From Metellina segmentata (taxonomy: Eukaryota; Arthropoda; Arachnida; Araneae; Tetragnathidae): a DNA stretch of 64,000 nt. Location of the stretch: NCBI GenBank assembly GCA_947359465.1, contig OX375880.1:17988120-18052119 (forward strand). Direction: 5' to 3'. The translations under genes and the position numbers were made by a program. Below are positions 10,067-22,029 of this stretch, piece after piece (within the stretch, counting starts at the first letter, position 1; each line of letters begins with the position of its first letter). The notes under the pieces were generated by a model, which was not told the DNA's origin, ran no database searches, and saw only the letters and a program-made list of their open reading frames with translations.

Positions 10067-10399
10067 AAATATATACAAATACAAATATTGACGACCAGCT
10101 ACAGGCTCAAGCCCAACAAGGCTGGTCCTTTGTTTATGAATTCTCCAATTCCCACTGACTATCCAATTGTGTCTTAAATTCGTACACTCCCTTTGAATTA
10201 ACTATATTTTCTGGCAACGCGTTCCAACTGTCTATTACCCTATTAAAGTAGTAGTTTTTCCTTAAATCCCGATTAAAATGTGTCTTATTCAATTTATACC
10301 CATGACCCCTTGTTCTGTTATCCCTATTGAAATTTAAGCCCTCTGTGTCCCCTTGTTTTACAAACTTGAAAAGCTGAATCAAATCCCCCCTCCTTCTTC
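10067..10399 (-). mobile_element. 5'-truncated LINE 3' end
   Basis: The fragment carries the end of a LINE reverse-transcriptase ORF and a short AT-rich 3' tail with ATTTGT repeats. TTAATTAC occurs on both sides (10059-10066, 10400-10407), compatible with a TSD. It lies inside the 9782-10839 hAT element and therefore inserted after it. Confidence 0.8.
10134..10399 (-). pseudogene. C-terminal fragment of LINE reverse transcriptase (CR1/Jockey-like)
   Basis: The reverse strand reads RRRGDLIQLFKFV, then TRGHGYKLNK, DLRKNYYFNRVIDSWNALP and YEFKTQLD, ending in a stop near 10134. These match the conserved tail of non-LTR reverse transcriptases of the CR1/Jockey group, where RGDLI, RGHS.KL, R.NFF..RVV..WN.LP and SFK..LD occur in this order. 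About 85 residues of a protein of roughly 900 remain. The catalytic domains are absent, so it is dead on arrival by 5' truncation. Confidence 0.85.
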
Positions 10400-10949
10400 T
10401 TAATTACCTTGAAGAACGGGACCTCGCTAGCCTCGCCAAATGTGCGTTTTACGCGAATCATGTGGAGGGGCCTTTGTGTCTTTATTATTAGTATTTACCA
10501 TATTTGTTCATTCTCAAGCGGTATTTTATAAATTTACATAATCTACTCAATTGGCCTTCATATAAATCTTTAAAGAGCAGTATGTATAATAAATCTAAAA
10601 CATTTTACAAAAATCATTTATGCATTTGTTTTTTCACTTTTAAGTTTTTTATTAACACATTTTCTTTATATTTTTTAAAAGCGTGGATCGAAAAATAATT
10701 AAATGATGATTATTAACATATTCTTATGTAAATGTATATGATGAAATGATTATAAGTTTATAAAAATCAACGCGTGGGTCATTTAAAAAGCCTGCGTGGG
10801 TCAATGTCTGACCCGCGGGTCATAGGTTCGCCATTCCTGCTCTAGACGGTTAGTCGCCGACAGCTCGTAAATGGTGATCGATGCCAGCTGTCATTTAAAA
10901 GGGGGATAACATTCACCGTACACAGATCTATACGATGCCGCTGGTGTAA

Positions 10950-11104
10950 TGGTAATGGTAATTTTAGTTAACGTCGTACTAGAGCAACACAACGGGCTAT
11001 TGACGACGGTCCGGGATCAGTCCCTTAAGGGAAAGATCCGAGGACAACAACTCGTAATTTTGAACCACGGTCAGATGACGAGCAACACCTGAGCTGGCAC
11101 CCCA
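10950..11104 (-). mobile_element. 5'-truncated SINE-A with 9-bp TSD
   Basis: Only the 3' 155 bp of SINE-A, stopping in the CCCCACTCTCC block. It is flanked by CTGGTGTAA (10941-10949, 11105-11113). The tRNA head was never copied, so truncation occurred at integration. Confidence 0.9.
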
Positions 11105-11159
11105 CTGGTGTAAACGAAATTGTAGTGGTAACAATTGTTTACCTGCCGAAGCGTAAAGG

Positions 11160-11459
11160 GAAAGCAACACAATGGGCTATTGACGACGGTTCGGGATCAA
11201 CCCCGAAGTGAAAATTCCGAGGATCAACCCCGAAGTGAAAATTCCGAGGACAACACCCCGTAATTTTGAACCACGGTCGGATAACGAAGCAACATGAGCT
11301 GGCACCCTACTCTCCAAACTTCCACACCACGCCAGCGAGAGGACATTTGAGGCCACGACGGATTTGACGTTCTCCCCTCCCCTTGTACACGATGGTCTTC
11401 GGTTGTAGTCGTTCCCACAACCCTCAGGTTGCCAATCCTTTACTTTTTCAACCGCGACC
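11160..11459 (-). mobile_element. SINE-B copy with internal duplication
   Basis: Reverse-strand SINE-B with head remnants (CAACCCTCAGGTTGCCAATCC). A 28-bp block (GGATCAACCCCGAAGTGAAA...) is present twice in tandem at about 11192-11247. Confidence 0.85.
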
Positions 11460-11522
11460 CGTAGTTTTCACGTGAATACACAGGCCTGATGATGGATCAT
11501 GGAATCGATGAAGTAGACACAG

Positions 11523-11796
11523 ATAGGTAGTTAATTAACGTCGCACTGCAGCACCACAACAGATAATTTGCTGAGGTCCGGGATCAATCCCCGAAGGGAA
11601 ATACCAAAGAATGACACCACGTAATTTTGAACCACGGTCAGGTGAGGATATGAACACCTGAGTTGGCACCACACTCTCCAAACTTCCACACCACGCCAAC
11701 GTGAGTACATTTGACGTCACGACAGATTTAACGCGCAACACCCTCCTTTGTACACGATGGTGTTTGTTTGGATTCGAACTCGCATCCCTCCTGTTG
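11523..11796 (-). mobile_element. SINE-B copy
   Basis: Reverse-strand SINE-B with tail GGTAGTTAATTAACGTCGCACTG, body, and TTGGATTCGAACTCGCATCCCTCC at the head. The A-box part is missing. Confidence 0.83.
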
Positions 11797-12842
11797 GTAA
11801 TGAATTTCCATTAGTCTCTTTTTTTCAGTAACGGGAAACATTAATTAAAATCAGATTCCTGTCACACACATAAAAGAACTTTTCCCGATGTATTCAATGC
11901 CACATACCGATAGGACAGATTATCGCAGAGTCAGAAAGAACAATCACTTTTTAGAAAAACACGAAACAAAAAAATACACTTATGTATCCAAACCACACAA
12001 AATAAGAGAGGAAAAAAGAGCACAACATCCGTCTGAAAAGGCGCGAATAAAAAACGGCCTTCGAAGAAAGGAAACGCCATTTTTTTTTCTCAAGTTCGCA
12101 ATTAATAATGCTAGAGATCCCCAGTTCATTAGTAACTTCTCAAAACTGAAGAGAACCAGCTTGGCTATAAATACCCGTACAATTCGCTTTCCACAAATTA
12201 ATTATGTATTAGTCAGTTCAATGGCGTCGAAAAATCTTGTCCTTTTTTTTATTCTTTAAAGGAATTCCGCAAGAGAACGGTTCAACTTTTGCAGCCTACC
12301 GACCTTCAATAAATTCGTTTCCATCCGTTGGCAACGGCATTAATTCGGAGACCAGAATTGGACGAACGGAATCAAATCTTCCCAGAATTCCCTCTCTGCC
12401 AAGAACAAACGAGCGTTATTTACCAATATAAATATTTATAAGGATTAATATTTGATCAGATGCAAAAACAAACGAGTCATCTGCGGCTTTGATCGCGGCA
12501 TTAATGATGTTTAGAACGAGACACGCTTTTGTGCAGACAGTCATGATGGAAATTTTCGAAGAAAAATGGTGGCTGAGTAAATATTGGAAAAGAACCTGAG
12601 TTCAAATTGCGGATACTAGAATTCCCCAGCGTAGGCGAAATGGTTCTGGAATCTCATTCATTCTTCGATCGAGATAAAATTTTTAAATAGATAACAAGAA
12701 ACGAATTTTTCTCTATTCGATTTGAACAAAATGAAATTGAAAAAAAAAATCAACAAGCAAATTACCTTACTTTACTCGGCTACATTGAAGAGATGATCAA
12801 AATAAAAAGGACTTATTTTTTTCGACTTATTTATTTCAAGAA
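11797..12842. other. AT-rich spacer
   Basis: No repeat family recognised. Open frames here (for example 11888-12259) are lysine/asparagine-rich and lack domain signatures. I do not call a gene. Confidence 0.4.
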
Positions 12843-13472
12843 TCTCTACAATTATAAAAGGAAGAGTTTGTCTGTTTGTTTGTTTCGCGGCCGCAAAAGA
12901 TGATGGAATGATATTTGGCACACAGGTAGTCCAAATTTTTTGCAATTTTTGGGTCGCGGCGTAATATTAAAAATCAATCAAGAAGATTTTTTTTGATGAA
13001 TCTAACAGTTTTATTCTTTACCTGCTTTTTCAGACGCGTTTCGTCCGAACGAAAGAAACCCTCTAAAATTAACTTTTTCTCCCCCACGTGACCTTTTTTT
13101 ATATTTTCCCAAGAGATTGTGACGTCACCTGAACTTTCTCTTTCCAAAAAAAAAAAAATGCATATTCTGCCCTTTGCGTTAAGAAAAAAAAAAAGAAACA
13201 TATTACATTTCCTGTCCCCTTTTCGGCGAATGAGAGCAAGAAATAAAAAACATATTGACTGGGATTGTTAATTTTTTTTCGTAAAATCGGAATTGCTACA
13301 GATAGATTGAAAATTTCAACGAATTTGAAATATGCGGAAAATTTCAGTTTAGATTGATACCTAATAATATGATTTTTTTTTAAATAAATAATTTTAAATT
13401 GAATTTATCACCAAATTTGAAATAGCGAAAAATTTTACTCGGGCAACGCCGGGCTAGCCACGCAGTGGCTAG
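12843..13472 (+). mobile_element. Non-autonomous Helitron-like element, type 1
   Basis: It starts A|TCTCTACAATTATAAAAGG and ends GGGCAACGCCGGGCTAGCCACGCAGTGGCTAG|T, with an A|T target and a 3' CTAG. The end holds a CTAGCCAC/GTGGCTAG stem. Internal blocks (ATTTGGCACACAGGTAGTCC, CAATTTTTGGGT) are shared with 17764-18435 and the reverse of 42614-43641. There is no Rep/helicase coding. Confidence 0.82.
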
Positions 13473-13969
13473 TAAAATAATATTTTAACAACTTTCGCCA
13501 TCTTTGTAGTTTCTACAACTTACTTTGGACACAAAATCCTACACATGCATATCCATTCATGTAATACATTTTACATACATCGCACCCTTGCTGTATGATA
13601 AAGCTACAAAACGACGAAAGGTGACATCAAGGTTTCCACTACAAAAGACGATTTTGAGTTCCTTTTCATATTCAACTCAATTGATAAAAATGACGATTTA
13701 CGGCGAGTGCTCTCGCTCTCATAGTTAACAAAACAAAACTTTTTACTTGAGGCACTCTTGCATCAGGCATGCGACATTTTGTGTTTCGCAATCTTCTCCT
13801 GTCATTATGACGAATAATTCTTGAATGTTTTAAAAGTTCTAGTTCGGATTTTTTAAATATTATTCTTTCAATAACGGCAAAATTACACTTAAAATTAGCT
13901 TTATTCTTACTTATCTGCCACTTTAAGTTGAATACTTTGTAGTTGTGTTGCGTGTGATGAACAGGGAAA
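13473..13969. other. Spacer
   Basis: AT-rich flank between a Helitron and a TIR element. I see nothing further. Confidence 0.35.
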
Positions 13970-13977
13970 TACAATTT

Positions 13978-14793
13978 GGAACAGCTACACTCTACGTTTA
14001 TGAGGAATGGCAACGGCCAAGGCGATTTTTTTGGCAAACTTCTAAAGTCGCCAAGGAAAGAATATTTCCTAACTCTTTTTCGATCACAAATTTTTTTTCT
14101 TTTTACAACATATTTTTTGAGCACATTTCAGAACGTTTTAAAAATTGTATTTAAAAAAAATTTCACAAAAAGTAGTAAGCTTGAGCACATATTAAAACAC
14201 ATTTGTGAACCAGCAGAGAAACTAAGCTACGAATGTTGGGTGAGAATACCCTGAAACTTATCAATTACACTAAATACAGTGGGCATGTTGAAAAAGAAAA
14301 AGATTTACAAAAGAAAAAAAAGCAAGAAATAATACAACCTGATAACGTCAGAATTCTTTCGTAAAAAAATAATGAAAACGAAAATGGTCAAAAAAACAAA
14401 ACTCTTAATCCTATCGTGAAAAAACTATTAGAATAAAATAAAAATTCCACAACTATCAAAATACAAATAAATAGACCAATGGTATCACAGAAAACGATTT
14501 AAAAGGACCAATGTAGTCAAAGGATATTTTAAAAACAAAATAACCAATGGGAGGAAAGAAAAAATTTCAAACGAATCAATGAAATCAAACGACTTTAACG
14601 GATTTTCGAAGAACTTTCTAGAATATTCAAAATGAAAATTGAAAGTTTCCGTTTGCCGAGGTTACCATGAAAACCACAACAGCAATAACGAAAGATGGGC
14701 TGACTTAATTTATCGTAACTTGCTACTAGAAGTTAGCCAAAAAAAATCGCCAAGCCGTTGCCATCAGTCATAAACGTAGAGTGTAGCTGTACC
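13978..14793. mobile_element. TIR element with 8-bp TSD, superfamily unassigned
   Basis: Inverted ends of about 66 bp: left GGAACAGCTACACTCTACG..., right the inverse of GGTACAGCTACACTCTACG.... TACAATTT lies outside both (13970-13977, 14794-14801). The 816-bp AT-rich interior has no transposase. A GG start with an 8-bp TSD would suit Merlin-like or other families; hAT usually starts CA. Confidence 0.85.
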
Positions 14794-14801
14794 TACAATT
14801 T

Positions 14802-17344
14802 ATTAAAATAATAAATATTTAAAACAGAAAACAAGAAAACAGCGAAATAAAACCAAATAAAAGTTGTCGCGAAAAAAGTTGTTTTAATGATATTAATTCC
14901 CGATTTTTTTTTTTTTTTTATCTCTTGATCTCTTGCACAGTTGCCATTTACAACTAAGAAATGCACAAAATTTTGAAATGCGAAATTAATTCAGAGCGAA
15001 AGAAACAGAAAATATCACAGCACACGATCAACCAACACGAATTTCTGTTTCATTCCCGTTCGTTGAAAAATATCGTGTCTCAAATATTCGGAAATCGTTT
15101 ATATTGTGCAAAGAACAAAAATAAAACTTGAAGTAAGTAAAGTATCAGAGCTGAAATTCCATAAAAAAAATAATTTTTGGAAAAACAATGGCTTTTTCAG
15201 CAGTACTAGTAAAGTAATCGTACTTAATACACATTCCAATTTTTCCAAAACTACCAAATTATGGTGTATTTAAGTTTACTTACTCACTTGTTTTAGCATG
15301 AAACTTATCTAAATATAACAATAAAGAAATGTATAATATCGCATTCACTAAACTAATATATAATATATAAAATAAAGCACATTTCAATCAAATAACTAGA
15401 ATGAAAAGTATGTAATGCCTATATACAAACACAAAATTGAACAGACTTACACAGTCAAGTTTAGTCACTAAATGAAGATAAGTACTCACAGTATGCCAAG
15501 TTTCATGAAAATAAATTAAACCGTGTAGACGTGCATGGGGCACACACATATAGACAGACGGACAGACACCAAAAGTGCAAAAGGCGGATTTGGTATCAGA
15601 AGGGTCGAAAATATTCAATGTACAAACAAACACTTCATTCTTATTTACATAGATTGTGCACAATTACTCGGATTTTTAAGAATTCGAATATTTTTAATCG
15701 GAGGTATGGGAGAAAACAATTTCTCAAATTATGGAATATCAATCAGAGTTCATCTGATGGATTTTGAAAATTACATTGAATTTATGAAATAAGTATACAA
15801 GTGAGAATTAAGGAAATTTCAGTTCTGACAGTTTAAAAAATTTTATTTAGCTTTCAGTCTTTGCACAACATTTTTCTAACACAACATGAAAAGGCAGAAC
15901 AAAAGGGATTAATCCCAATTAAACTCCCCTCCCAATGATGGATTAACTTAAAAAATTCAGCATAAGCGACAGCGTATTATTCATATATGCGAAAATTATT
16001 AAATAAAATAGATGTAATTGTTTTATCGTCATAGCGCATATTCTTCATTGCACACACAAAAAACCCAACATAAAGTATTCAGATTTCAATATTTAATTAT
16101 CGTATTACTTATTAGCATATTTTCACTGGAGATTTTAATTGTATTAGACAACAGTCACAAAATTCACCTCTGTTCGACTTCAGAAGAATTAGTTTTTTTT
16201 TTTACTTCTCTGTTCTCTCATGCCAACCAGAATAAAAGTAAAACCAAAACTCCCGAATTCACAATCCGAAAATCTATCATCTTTCATTTTCATTACATTA
16301 ATTGCAACTGTTCATTTGAAAAAAAAACAAAGCCCACTGCTGTAAAACATTAATGAGAGGAATAAAAAATTAATGGATTCTGGAATATTGCTTTGGGGAA
16401 TATCAAACGATATATAAAGGAAATGCAAAAGAAAAAAAGTAATTTATTCGACGGTTCAAAACGATAATGTCAAGCTTCATTTGTTGCGTGTAATCGTTAT
16501 TCGCTCGCCTATTTCGAACAATAGAAACCGTTCTGTCGCCATCTTCGAATTTTTGTGCTTCTCCATCTGTAATCCCTTTGTTTCGAACACAAATTGCTTT
16601 TGACATGGAATTAAACTCTCATTAAAATATTTAATTCTGATCAAAAGCTTTCGGGCTTCGGTTCTGGTTCATTAACATTGACTTCGAAAACAACCATAAA
16701 AAATATGAGAATTCCAAATGCGAAAACTCTTTTTGGTTCGAATATTGAAAAAAAAAGAAGTCATGCATTTAGCATTTTCCCATAAATTATTCAAATCGTC
16801 ACGCTAAAGGGTAATTTTCAATTGACTTTCTGAGTCTATTTTAAAACTAGTGCAAATGATGTGTAAAAAAATCAGCCAGGGGCTCAATCTTTTTTTGTCA
16901 ACTGTCCTTTGAGTTATTTTTCCTTTTACTTAATTATACATTTTGACCTTTGACCTTAAATTCTTGGGAAAAAAATAGGTCTTTAATCTTTCTATTCTAT
17001 TATTACTCATTTAAATATTCTTATTACATTGAACGACTCAGAATTTTATTGCATCTGTCAGGTTAAATATTGGTGGCAGTAGTGTTTCTGCGGCAGTATG
17101 TGTTTCCTGTACATATTCCGAAAGTGACGTCACTTGGCTAGCTTTTCGAATACGATTTCAGCACTACCCCAAGATATTCCAAAGAATAAATTACGAATTG
17201 ATTGATAATAGCTGATTCCCATTAGACTTTCCTTTGACTTAATTACATTTTTTAACCTTTGACCTAAAAGCTCTCAACGACGTATACCTTGAATTTATTC
17301 TAAACGATTTTACTCACTTAAAAATCTTTCATTCATTGTCACTC
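14802..17344. other. AT-rich spacer
   Basis: 2.5 kb with no supported gene. At 15490-15575 TGCCAAGTTTCATGAAAAT is followed by a CAGACAGACGGACAGACA run, a motif pair common near the ends of arthropod transposons, but no element boundaries are clear. Poly-T/A runs are frequent. Confidence 0.4.
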
Positions 17345-17566
17345 CAGTCAAAGACCGCTGTGTACACGTGTGTTGGTGTACGTTAAATCTGTCGAAGCCT
17401 TAAATATCCTCACGTCGGCGTGGAGTGCCAGCTCTGGTGACCTCATCATCTGACCGTGGTTCAAAATTGTACGGTATACTCGGTTCTTTCCCTTCTCGTT
17501 TGATCCCGGACCGTCGCCAATAGCCCATCGTGTTGCTCCAGAGTGACGTTAATAAAAATACTACTA
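17345..17566 (+). repeat. SINE-B copy, head truncated
   Basis: Forward: AAAGACCGCTGTGTACACG, body blocks, GATCCCGGACCGTCGCC, tail GAGTGACGTTAATAAAAATACT. A and B boxes are missing. Confidence 0.8.
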
Positions 17567-17641
17567 CCCTCTCACATCCACTTATTTTCGTAACGGAACT
17601 GTTTTACCCGCTCAAGATGTTTAATTGAGTATTGTTCTTCC

Positions 17642-17724
17642 GGTAGGTATTTTGGTATTTAACTTAATGTTGCACTGATGCAACACAACGTGCTATTTGC
17701 AACGGTCCGGGATCAATCCTCAAA
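17642..17724 (-). repeat. SINE tail fragment
   Basis: Reverse-strand 3' end: GGTAGGTATTTTGG, TTGCACTGATGCAACACAACG, CGGTCCGGGATCAATCC. Confidence 0.7.
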
Positions 17725-17763
17725 CAAATCATTCAGAATTCATGTGTATCGAATTTCTGCACA

Positions 17764-18435
17764 TCTACTATTATAAAAGGAAATGTTAGTTTGTTTGTCT
17801 GTTTCTTGCCTCAAAATCCTGACGATTCTATGGCACTTACAGCACGGCAATGAGATTTGGCACACAGGTAGTCCTAATTTTTTTCAATTTTTGGGTTGCG
17901 GCGAATTTTAAAATTCAATCTAGAAGATTTTTAAATGAAATAATAGTCGTAGTTTTATTCTCTACCTGGTTCTTTAAACGTGTTTCTTCCGGAGAAAAAA
18001 AGAAACACCTGAATTTGAAATGTTTAACCCACGTGACCCTTTCGTCAGCCTTTGGAACCATGCAAAGTTTTTTTCATCTGACAGAACGCGGAGAAAATTA
18101 TTTTTCGTTTCCGCTTTGATTTTGAGCAGAGGAATGATTTTTCAGACAGACGATGAATCTTTTAAGTGGAGTCACTTAGTTCTTTTTTCTATCTCCTAGA
18201 CCGTTAAAGATAAAGTAAAGATTTCAACGGATTTGAAATCTGCGGAAAATTTCAATTTAGATTGATACCTAAAAATATGATTTTCTTTAAATAAATAACT
18301 TTTCAATTGAATATATCTTCAACGGATTCGAAATCTGCGGAAAATTTTACACCAGATTAATATCTTACATCACAGCGTTGCCGTAAACCAACACCACGGG
18401 CACGGGCAACGCCGGGCTAGCCACGCAGCGGCTAA
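17764..18435 (+). mobile_element. Non-autonomous Helitron-like element, type 1
   Basis: Starts A|TCTACTATTATAAAAGG and ends CGGGCAACGCCGGGCTAGCCACGCAGCGGCTAA|T, giving CTAA (CTRR type). The internal sequence is homologous to 12843-13472. The reading frame at 17850-18119 has no Helitron protein motif. Confidence 0.82.
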
Positions 18436-18446
18436 TTTTGAATAAA

Positions 18447-18495
18447 AGGTAATTGGCAATTTTTCTTAACGTCGTACTAGAGTAACGTAACGAAG
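18447..18495 (-). repeat. SINE tail fragment
   Basis: GGTAATTGGCAATTTTTCTTAACG followed by TCGTACTAGAGTAACG, the SINE-A 3' end only. Confidence 0.65.
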
Positions 18496-18745
18496 AATAA
18501 ATGGCTTCGAAGAGAAAATGGCGATAGTGAAATTTCTTGTTGGTTCGTAAAAACGATGGAAGACTATTTTTTTTTTGCACGATACATTTATTGACCATCA
18601 CAAAACGGCACACAAGAATAATACTATATAACAAATAAGAAGTGAAACACACGATGCTATATGCTCGATGATCAATTCCGGCACCACTCACTACGCAAAA
18701 AGGAACCATCGTATTTATCATGCGAGAAGGAATATCCAAACTTCA

Positions 18746-19569
18746 GGCAGTGCACACATCCGGTTTTTCAATGTGCGGCGCTGTTGCTGCACCGAAGCCT
18801 AACTATGCACACATAACCGTGAAATGCGCAAGCACTCATTTCGCGCCATTTGCGATAAATATTCTAACGAAGAAAACTATATTCTATTGAAGAATTTTAT
18901 TTCGCTTACTTGGTGTAAAAAAAAGTGTATTTTGAAACAAAATAGACGTTACAGGTTACAACCATTTATTAATTATTATTAATATTCCATTTTTTTATGA
19001 AAACAAGGTACTTCCGATCGGAGACGCATGTGTGGAGAGCTGCGGCACCGTGGGTAACTGCGATACAAATTGCACGCAAGTTGGACGTGCGTCGCCGTAG
19101 CGGCGCCAGAGGCATGTTAGTACTATTCCATTGGATCTAAGGCCCGGTGCACACATCCGGTTTTTCAACGTGCGGCGCAGCTGCGGCACCGAAGCCCAAC
19201 TATGCATGCATAACCGTAAAATGACGTAAATACTCATTTCGCGCCATTTCCGATAAATATTCTATCGAAGAAAACGTGTTTATTTCGCTCACTTGGTGCA
19301 AAGAAAAGTATATTTTGAAACATAATAGGCGTTACTGGTAACAACCATTTATTCATTATTATTAATATTCCATTTTTTTTAAAACAAGGTACTTCAGAAC
19401 GGAGACGCGTGTGCGGCGAGCTGCGGCGCCATGGGGAACTGCGGTAGAAATTGCACGCAAGTTGGACGTGCGTCGCCGCAGCGGCGCCGGAGGCATGTTG
19501 CACTACTCCATTGGATCTAATGTATCTCAGACAGCGACACGTTGAAAAACCGGATGTGTGCATCGGGCC
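18746..19569. mobile_element. Tandem double MITE, Harbinger-like
   Basis: Two direct copies: 18746-19140 (395 bp) and 19141-19569 (429 bp). Each begins with a form of GGCCCGGTGCACACATCCGG. Only the second ends with the inverse repeat (CCGGATGTGTGCATCGGGCC). TCA lies outside the compound (18743-18745, 19570-19572), a 3-bp TSD as in PIF/Harbinger, though those usually use TWA. Units contain GCTGCGGCACCG/CGCAGCGGCGCC GC blocks in AT-rich sequence. Confidence 0.75.
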
Positions 19570-19572
19570 TCA

Positions 19573-20177
19573 CAGCGATGTTCGCAGTTCTAGAACTATC
19601 GATTCCAGATGTAACATTTATGTTTTTAATTCACTTGTTTATACTTATCTCTTTGAATATTTACTGTAAAAGCTCCACTTCATTTCAAAATAAAAGTCAA
19701 CAGTTCTAAAATTAATATTTTAAAAGGTTTTGGTACTTTCTTTTTCGAGGAGTGAGCGATATTGAGTAACTTCGGCGCAGTGAAATTTTTTGGATGGATT
19801 GTTCGAAGGAAATTTCAACCTCCACCAGAGAGTGTTTATCTTAGTGGGGTATTGCGAATATTGAATTTGTTCGAGATGTTTCTGCTGTCGCAATGCAGCT
19901 AAGCCCCTTTTCAAAACTCGTTTGCACTTAGATGTTTCCCGAGTAAAAATTGTGTTCACTTTATAATCAAACATTCGGTAGATGCAGAATTATTTCGAAA
20001 CTTTCCAAATACGCGGAATAGGGAATATTTTAAAATGATTGATGAATTTTTTAATGTTTTCGCAAATATTTGTTTAGTTTTAACAGAACAATTTTGTCCA
20101 ACGTTTGACGAAACTATAATGCTACCCAAATATTATTTTATTATAATTTACAAGAATTGGACTATTTTAAAGGTAAA
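19573..20177. other. Spacer
   Basis: No gene or repeat recognised. A reverse open frame at 19720-19974 (84 residues) has no known motif. Confidence 0.35.
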
Positions 20178-20385
20178 AAGGTAGTTGAATTAACGTCGTA
20201 CTGGAGCAACGCATCGAACTATTGGCGACGGTCCGGGATCAAGCCCTAAGGGAAAGATCGAGGACCAAGTAATCTTGCATAACGGTCAGATGATGAGGTT
20301 AATAACAGAGCTGGCATTTCACTCTCCAAACTTCCACGCCACGACAGATTTAACGTGCACACAAGACCAACCTTCATTTTGTACA
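20178..20385 (-). repeat. SINE-B copy, internally deleted
   Basis: Reverse strand: tail GGTAGTTGAATTAACGTCG, body with deletions (CACGCCACGACAGATTTAACG joined), ending before the head. Confidence 0.78.
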
Positions 20386-20404
20386 TTTATATTCCACAAA
20401 AATT

Positions 20405-20476
20405 TTACCGACACCTACATTTAGCAGTAGCTCGTTGTGTTACTTCAGTGCGACGTTAATTAAAATACCTACCTAC
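20405..20476 (+). repeat. SINE-B tail fragment
   Basis: Forward: GTAGCTCGTTGTGTTACTTCAGTG followed by the CGACGTTAATTAAAATACC tail. Confidence 0.7.
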
Positions 20477-21175
20477 ATTTAACTTGAGAGAAAAAGATTC
20501 TAAACAGCGATTTCTATATTCATGTAATCGATATTTCAACACAAAATGTGGACTTACTTCATTCGAAGGTAATAAAAATATCAAATTAATCTTCCAATAG
20601 TTTCCCGCAATTACATAACACTTCAGAAATGGAAACAAATAATGAAATTCGAGATTGGATTTCGTAACGATTTTTAAAAAGTTTATTTTTTAGCAATACA
20701 AAATCTTGTTGGAACACGATATAGATGCTTCTGAAATGCGTTAGGCAGAAAATGGAGATGTTCTTGTTCCTTTTTAGTAAACGAGAATACGATGTATTAG
20801 TATTAAATTCGCAGACGAAGTAAAATGTCATTTTTCCCCCATCAACTAGAACATTATATCCAAATGAAACTTGCTGTTAAGCTGTCATGCAAATCAGCTT
20901 TGCAGACGTTTCATTCTAACTCCGAGTCGGAACTAATCAGACTGTGTTTTGACGAGTACAACGTCTGGTTTTGAGGTTCCAGACAGTTTCCAAATTGGGT
21001 GCAAATGCAACTTTTGTTGACTGCTATTTAACTTGTAAAAACACTGATATTTTGCTTCATGTGCATTTTTAGGCTCAAAAACGGAATGCTAATATTCCAT
21101 CAACATCGCATTGCACAAAAATATTGCTACATTCTGTTCAGTAAAATATATGCTTCACTCTCGATTAATATAGTA
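20477..21175. other. AT-rich spacer
   Basis: Nothing recognised apart from short AT-rich open frames. Confidence 0.35.
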
Positions 21176-21923
21176 AAGAGTAGGGATCGAACCCTGAAGG
21201 GAAAGACCGGGGACAATACCACGTGCTTTGGGACCACGGTCTGATTACGATGCCATACCTGAGCAGGCACCACACTCTCCAAACTTCCCCACCATGACAA
21301 CGTGAGGACATACCAGGTCAAGACAGATTTAACATACGCCAGTCACCCCTTAGTACACAACGGTCTTTAATTGGATTCGAACTAGGGATGCGACATCGAT
21401 GTTTTTTAAGAAACGTCGATGTATTTAACATCGATGTATTGGGGTCGATGTTTTGGTAACAACGATGTTTATACCTGTCGATGTTTTTACGATGTCGAGG
21501 TTTTCTTTTTAAATGAAAAAAGTACCGTTATAAAAATTGTAAAAATAACCAAGTAGCATAATTTTTATAATCAGCAAATTGAACATACTTTTAGACCAAA
21601 GTGACCTATGATGAAGGGTCTGAAAAGTAAGGATCCGACATCGATGTCGATGTTTTCTAAACATTGATGTTTTAGAAAAAAACATCGATGTATTGGAGCC
21701 GATGTCGCATCACTAGTTGCTAAACCAGTTTTAAGAAATAGGAAAACAAGTTTAAATACACTGAATTTTAAAAACATCGATGGTTTGGGGGCGATGTATT
21801 ATCAACATCGATGTTTTAATTTTGAACATCGATGTTTTGCTATCGATGTCGCATCCCTAATTCGAACTCGCAACCCACCGATTCCTAGTCTGAGGTTCTT
21901 CCAACTGGGGCATCGCGGCCCAA
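21176..21923 (-). mobile_element. SINE-B copy split by a hAT MITE
   Basis: The body is at 21176-21382. Removing 21383-21867 restores TTGGATTCGAAC|TCGCAACCC, the B-box end of the head, which continues to 21923 (CTTCCAACTGGGGCATCGCGGCC). This gives one of the clearest SINE-B heads in the window. The 3' end is truncated. Confidence 0.9.
21383..21859. mobile_element. hAT-type MITE rich in ATCGATG
   Basis: 477 bp. Ends TAGGGATGCGACATCGATG and its inverse. ATTCGAAC outside both ends (21375-21382, 21860-21867) is a perfect 8-bp TSD confirmed by the empty-site SINE sequence. The interior repeats ACATCGATGT at least a dozen times. A second inner pair of TIR-like blocks (GACATCGATGTCGATG near 21637 and GATGTCGCATCACTAG near 21700) suggests a nested or rearranged copy. 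Related copies are at 33866-34101 and 35759-36076. Confidence 0.93.
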
Positions 21924-21939
21924 TACAGAAGAGAAATAT

Positions 21940-22025
21940 ACATCCGGGGTAAGTTAGATGAATCGAAATAGGGCCGCCAGTTCACAGGTTGCCAGCGCAG
22001 TGGGCGAATCCACAGAGTCAAGGCC
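21940..22025 (-). repeat. tRNA-like head, type C
   Basis: Reverse strand: CTCTGTGGATTCGCCCACTGCGCTGGCAACC, then B-box-like TTTCGATTCATC. Similar to 7047-7123. Confidence 0.55.
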
Positions 22026-22029
22026 ACAC

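Larger units (their letters stand above)
9782..10839. mobile_element. hAT-type element with perfect 8-bp TSD
   Basis: Left terminus CAGGGACGGCAAACCT and right terminus the inverse of CAGGAATGGCGAACCT, flanked by CTCTAGAC at 9774-9781 and 10840-10847. No hAT transposase motif is visible. The interior contains a LINE fragment (10067-10399), an AT-rich stretch, and a self-complementary pair GTGGCCTTAAG / CTTAAGCCCCGTTCAC-like near 9950-9980. Confidence 0.92.

Noticed and set aside
13672..14124. 150-codon reverse frame
   Set aside because: It crosses the boundary of the TIR element at 13978, has AT-driven composition and shows no motif.
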